Part shown: one piece after another, positions 51,137 through 52,500 of the stretch | Layout: every line of letters begins with the position of its first letter | How positions within the stretch are numbered: position 1 is the stretch's first letter | NCBI RefSeq assembly: GCF_964340395.1 | Contig: NC_135559.1 | Location: 11,811,259-11,863,758 of the forward strand | DNA from: Glandiceps talaboti | Lineage: Eukaryota > Hemichordata > Enteropneusta > Spengelidae | Length of the DNA: 52,500 bases | Reading direction: 5' to 3' | Program-made: the position numbers and the translations under genes | The notes under the pieces: generated by a model | What the model was told of the DNA's origin: nothing | The model's input: the letters and a program-made list of their open reading frames with translations, nothing else | The model's database searches: none

Positions 51137-51500
51137 GTGAACAGTATTATGGTTAGCATGACCGGCTTGGAATCTACAGGTTGTAGGTTTGGAGCCCTGT
51201 CGCTGCCTGCCGTATGTTTCTGAGTGGCTAAAGTCCTTGGGCAAGATTTGAACCACGACTGTGCCTCGGTCAACCCAGCTGTATAATTTGGGACCTGGTA
51301 GGATGTGGGCTGCAATTAATGCGAAGGCTTTAATCCTATGCGCTGAAATGGCTGCAATGGATTGTATGCTCCCCGTGGAGTTGAGGAAGACTAAAGGGCC
51401 GTTGTGCCGTTCTGATCCGAGCCAGGGGTAATAATTGTAAAGTGCTTTGAGCACGGCGTGGGAAAGCGCTATATAAAAACCCAACATTATCATTATTATT
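51137..51500 (+). mobile_element. tRNA-derived SINE
   Basis: The 5' part has a tRNA-like promoter: A-box-like TGGTTAGCATGACCGG and B-box-like GTAGGTTTGGAGCC, spaced as in tRNA genes. A conserved body (GGTAGGATGTGGGCTGCAAT, GATCCGAGCCAGGG) follows. The 3' tail is GTAAAGTGCTTTGAGCACGG then AAAGCGCTATATAAAA and ATTATCATTATTATT, a tail type shared with LINEs of marine deuterostomes. The copy is close to full length. The minus-strand frames across it are shadows. Confidence 0.8.
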
Positions 51501-51807
51501 GTGTACTGTTATTTCATTCGTTATTCAGTGAATGTCTCAATTGTCATCTAGGAAACAAAATATTTTAGTACTATCCAAAATTCAACAGAGGATGGGGCAC
51601 ATTTTTTTTACTGTCTATACATGGACCTCAGGAAAGAATTAATACACAAAATTACGACTTTAAAAAAAGAAGAAAAGTAAAGTTCAATTCATCAGCAGTT
51701 TTTTTTCTTCAAATTACTAGGCTAAGCCTAAATATATTCTTAAAAAGTAAACAAATTGCTTAGTTTGCATGTTCTCGTTAAGATAAAAAAGACAAATCAC
51801 CGGCTCT
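51501..51807. other. Intergenic, nothing recognised
   Basis: AT-rich spacer between the SINE and the next TIR element. Confidence 0.5.
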
Positions 51808-52081
51808 GTTAGTGCAAATACGCAGCAACTAATAAACTGAGCATACTATACTTGAAGAGTAAGATCACAATCTTTTGCTACATTTTGTTTAAATGAAATA
51901 AAACATTTAAACGTACTGCAAACTAGACATAGACACAGTGGCATAAAATATTCCATGTCTGCATTTGCTTAAACATTTCACTTAGACAAAATTTTGAAAG
52001 AAACTATTCATACAATCTTGCTATCTTAAAAAAGTGTAGGATGTGCATTTTCTTACTGGTTTCTGCATGGCTGTATCAACC
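51808..52081. mobile_element. TIR element family 5, diverged copy (~274 bp)
   Basis: The right end GTGTAGGATGTGCATTTTCT then TACTGGTTTCTGCATGGCTG and TATCAAC matches 23919-24249. The left end (GTGCAAATACGCAGCAACTA then ATAAACTGAGCATACTATAC) is its degraded mirror. 'TTTTGCTACATTTTGTTTAA' is also shared. It ends just before the LINE fragment. Confidence 0.6.
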
Positions 52082-52113
52082 AGACCCAGTGAACGGTAAC
52101 GTTAAAAGGGTGC

Positions 52114-52500
52114 ATGTGGTATCATGTCGTTGATATGGTCCAAAAAGTTATGAGTAACAAAATACCTACAAAGAACAGAGACAGGCAAGCAATTAATAGT
52201 GCAAATAAGGCATTGCAAACAGAAATTAGACATGCTAAACTTAAATTTAGAGAGAAATTAGAACGCGAGTTTAGCTATACTAAGAAGGCTTTCCAATATC
52301 TGAAAAAGATGTCTGGTAAGATAGACAGGCATACTGCACATATCCTTCCGACTCCTCGTCCCTTGCTTCAGACCTTAATTTGTTTTATACTAGGTTTGGC
52401 AAACACGGTTTCACTGGGGAGTGTGAGAGGCTACTGGCCTCTTGTCCGTCACCCTGTCCTGGTGACTTAGCAATCACTGTTGAGGATGTTGCAGTGCAGC
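52114..52500 (+). pseudogene. Non-LTR retrotransposon ORF2 fragment, frameshifted, runs off the window
   Basis: The first frame reads KNRDRQAINSANKALQTEIR then HAKLKFREKLEREFS and KAFQYLKKMSGK, typical of the linker between endonuclease and reverse transcriptase in CR1/L2-type LINEs. It then shifts frame; from about 52341 to the end the other frame reads SDLNLFYTRFGKHGF and GECERLLASC, matching the 'DLN.FY.RF' block that precedes the RT domain. Amino-acid similarity resumes in the new frame, so it is a decayed copy. The RT domain would lie beyond the right edge. Confidence 0.7.

Noticed and set aside
51160-51210. Functional tRNA gene
   Set aside because: A- and B-box-like motifs are present, but no cloverleaf or acceptor stem closes, and the sequence continues into a SINE body and tail.
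51092-51493. 133- and 89-codon minus-strand frames
   Set aside because: Antisense shadows of the SINE body.

Overview
The window is animal nuclear DNA, not bacterial. It is AT-rich and full of microsatellites and short inverted-repeat transposons, and its genes are split into short exons with GT-AG introns. A tRNA-derived SINE with an 'AAGCGCTATATAAA...ATTATT' tail, LINE fragments, short DNA transposons and a tandem C-type lectin pair suggest a marine invertebrate. A lancelet (Branchiostoma) is my best guess, but the sequence alone does not prove it.

Left part (about 1.3-22.6 kb, + strand): one calmodulin-like gene. I recognise coding exons at 4196-4226 (31 bp), 17744-17887 (144 bp), 18502-18744 (243 bp) and 22187-22221 (35 bp to the stop). 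Sizes and phases match the vertebrate calmodulin gene plan, with two vertebrate exons (107+136 bp) as one. The first coding exon is uncertain: 1372-1383 behind a TATA box, or 3516-3527. EF-hands 1 and 2 look intact; EF-hands 3 and 4 have lost canonical calcium ligands. Intron 2 is about 13.5 kb and holds a ~1 kb minisatellite and two pearl/HINE-like repeat elements.

Middle (22.6-33.3 kb): no convincing host gene. It holds several families of short TIR elements, a decayed LINE reverse-transcriptase fragment (about 26.1-26.45 kb), a long GT/GTAT microsatellite and a compound trinucleotide repeat.

Right part (33.4-46.2 kb, - strand): two tandem seven-exon genes for type II membrane proteins. 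The layout is a short cytoplasmic N-terminus, one membrane span, a ~120-residue Ser/Thr-rich stalk, one EGF-like domain and a C-terminal C-type lectin domain with all the mannose-type calcium ligands (EPN, E, ND). The models give 333 and 331 residues with identical phases. A third, isolated EGF exon lies at 47959-48099. One edge of the duplication falls inside a TIR element.

Far right (48.2-52.5 kb): a CTGT microsatellite, a SINE (about 51.14-51.50 kb), a TIR element and the start of a frameshifted LINE ORF2 that runs off the window.

All gene models come from reading splice sites, phases and family motifs by eye. No transcript or database evidence was available.
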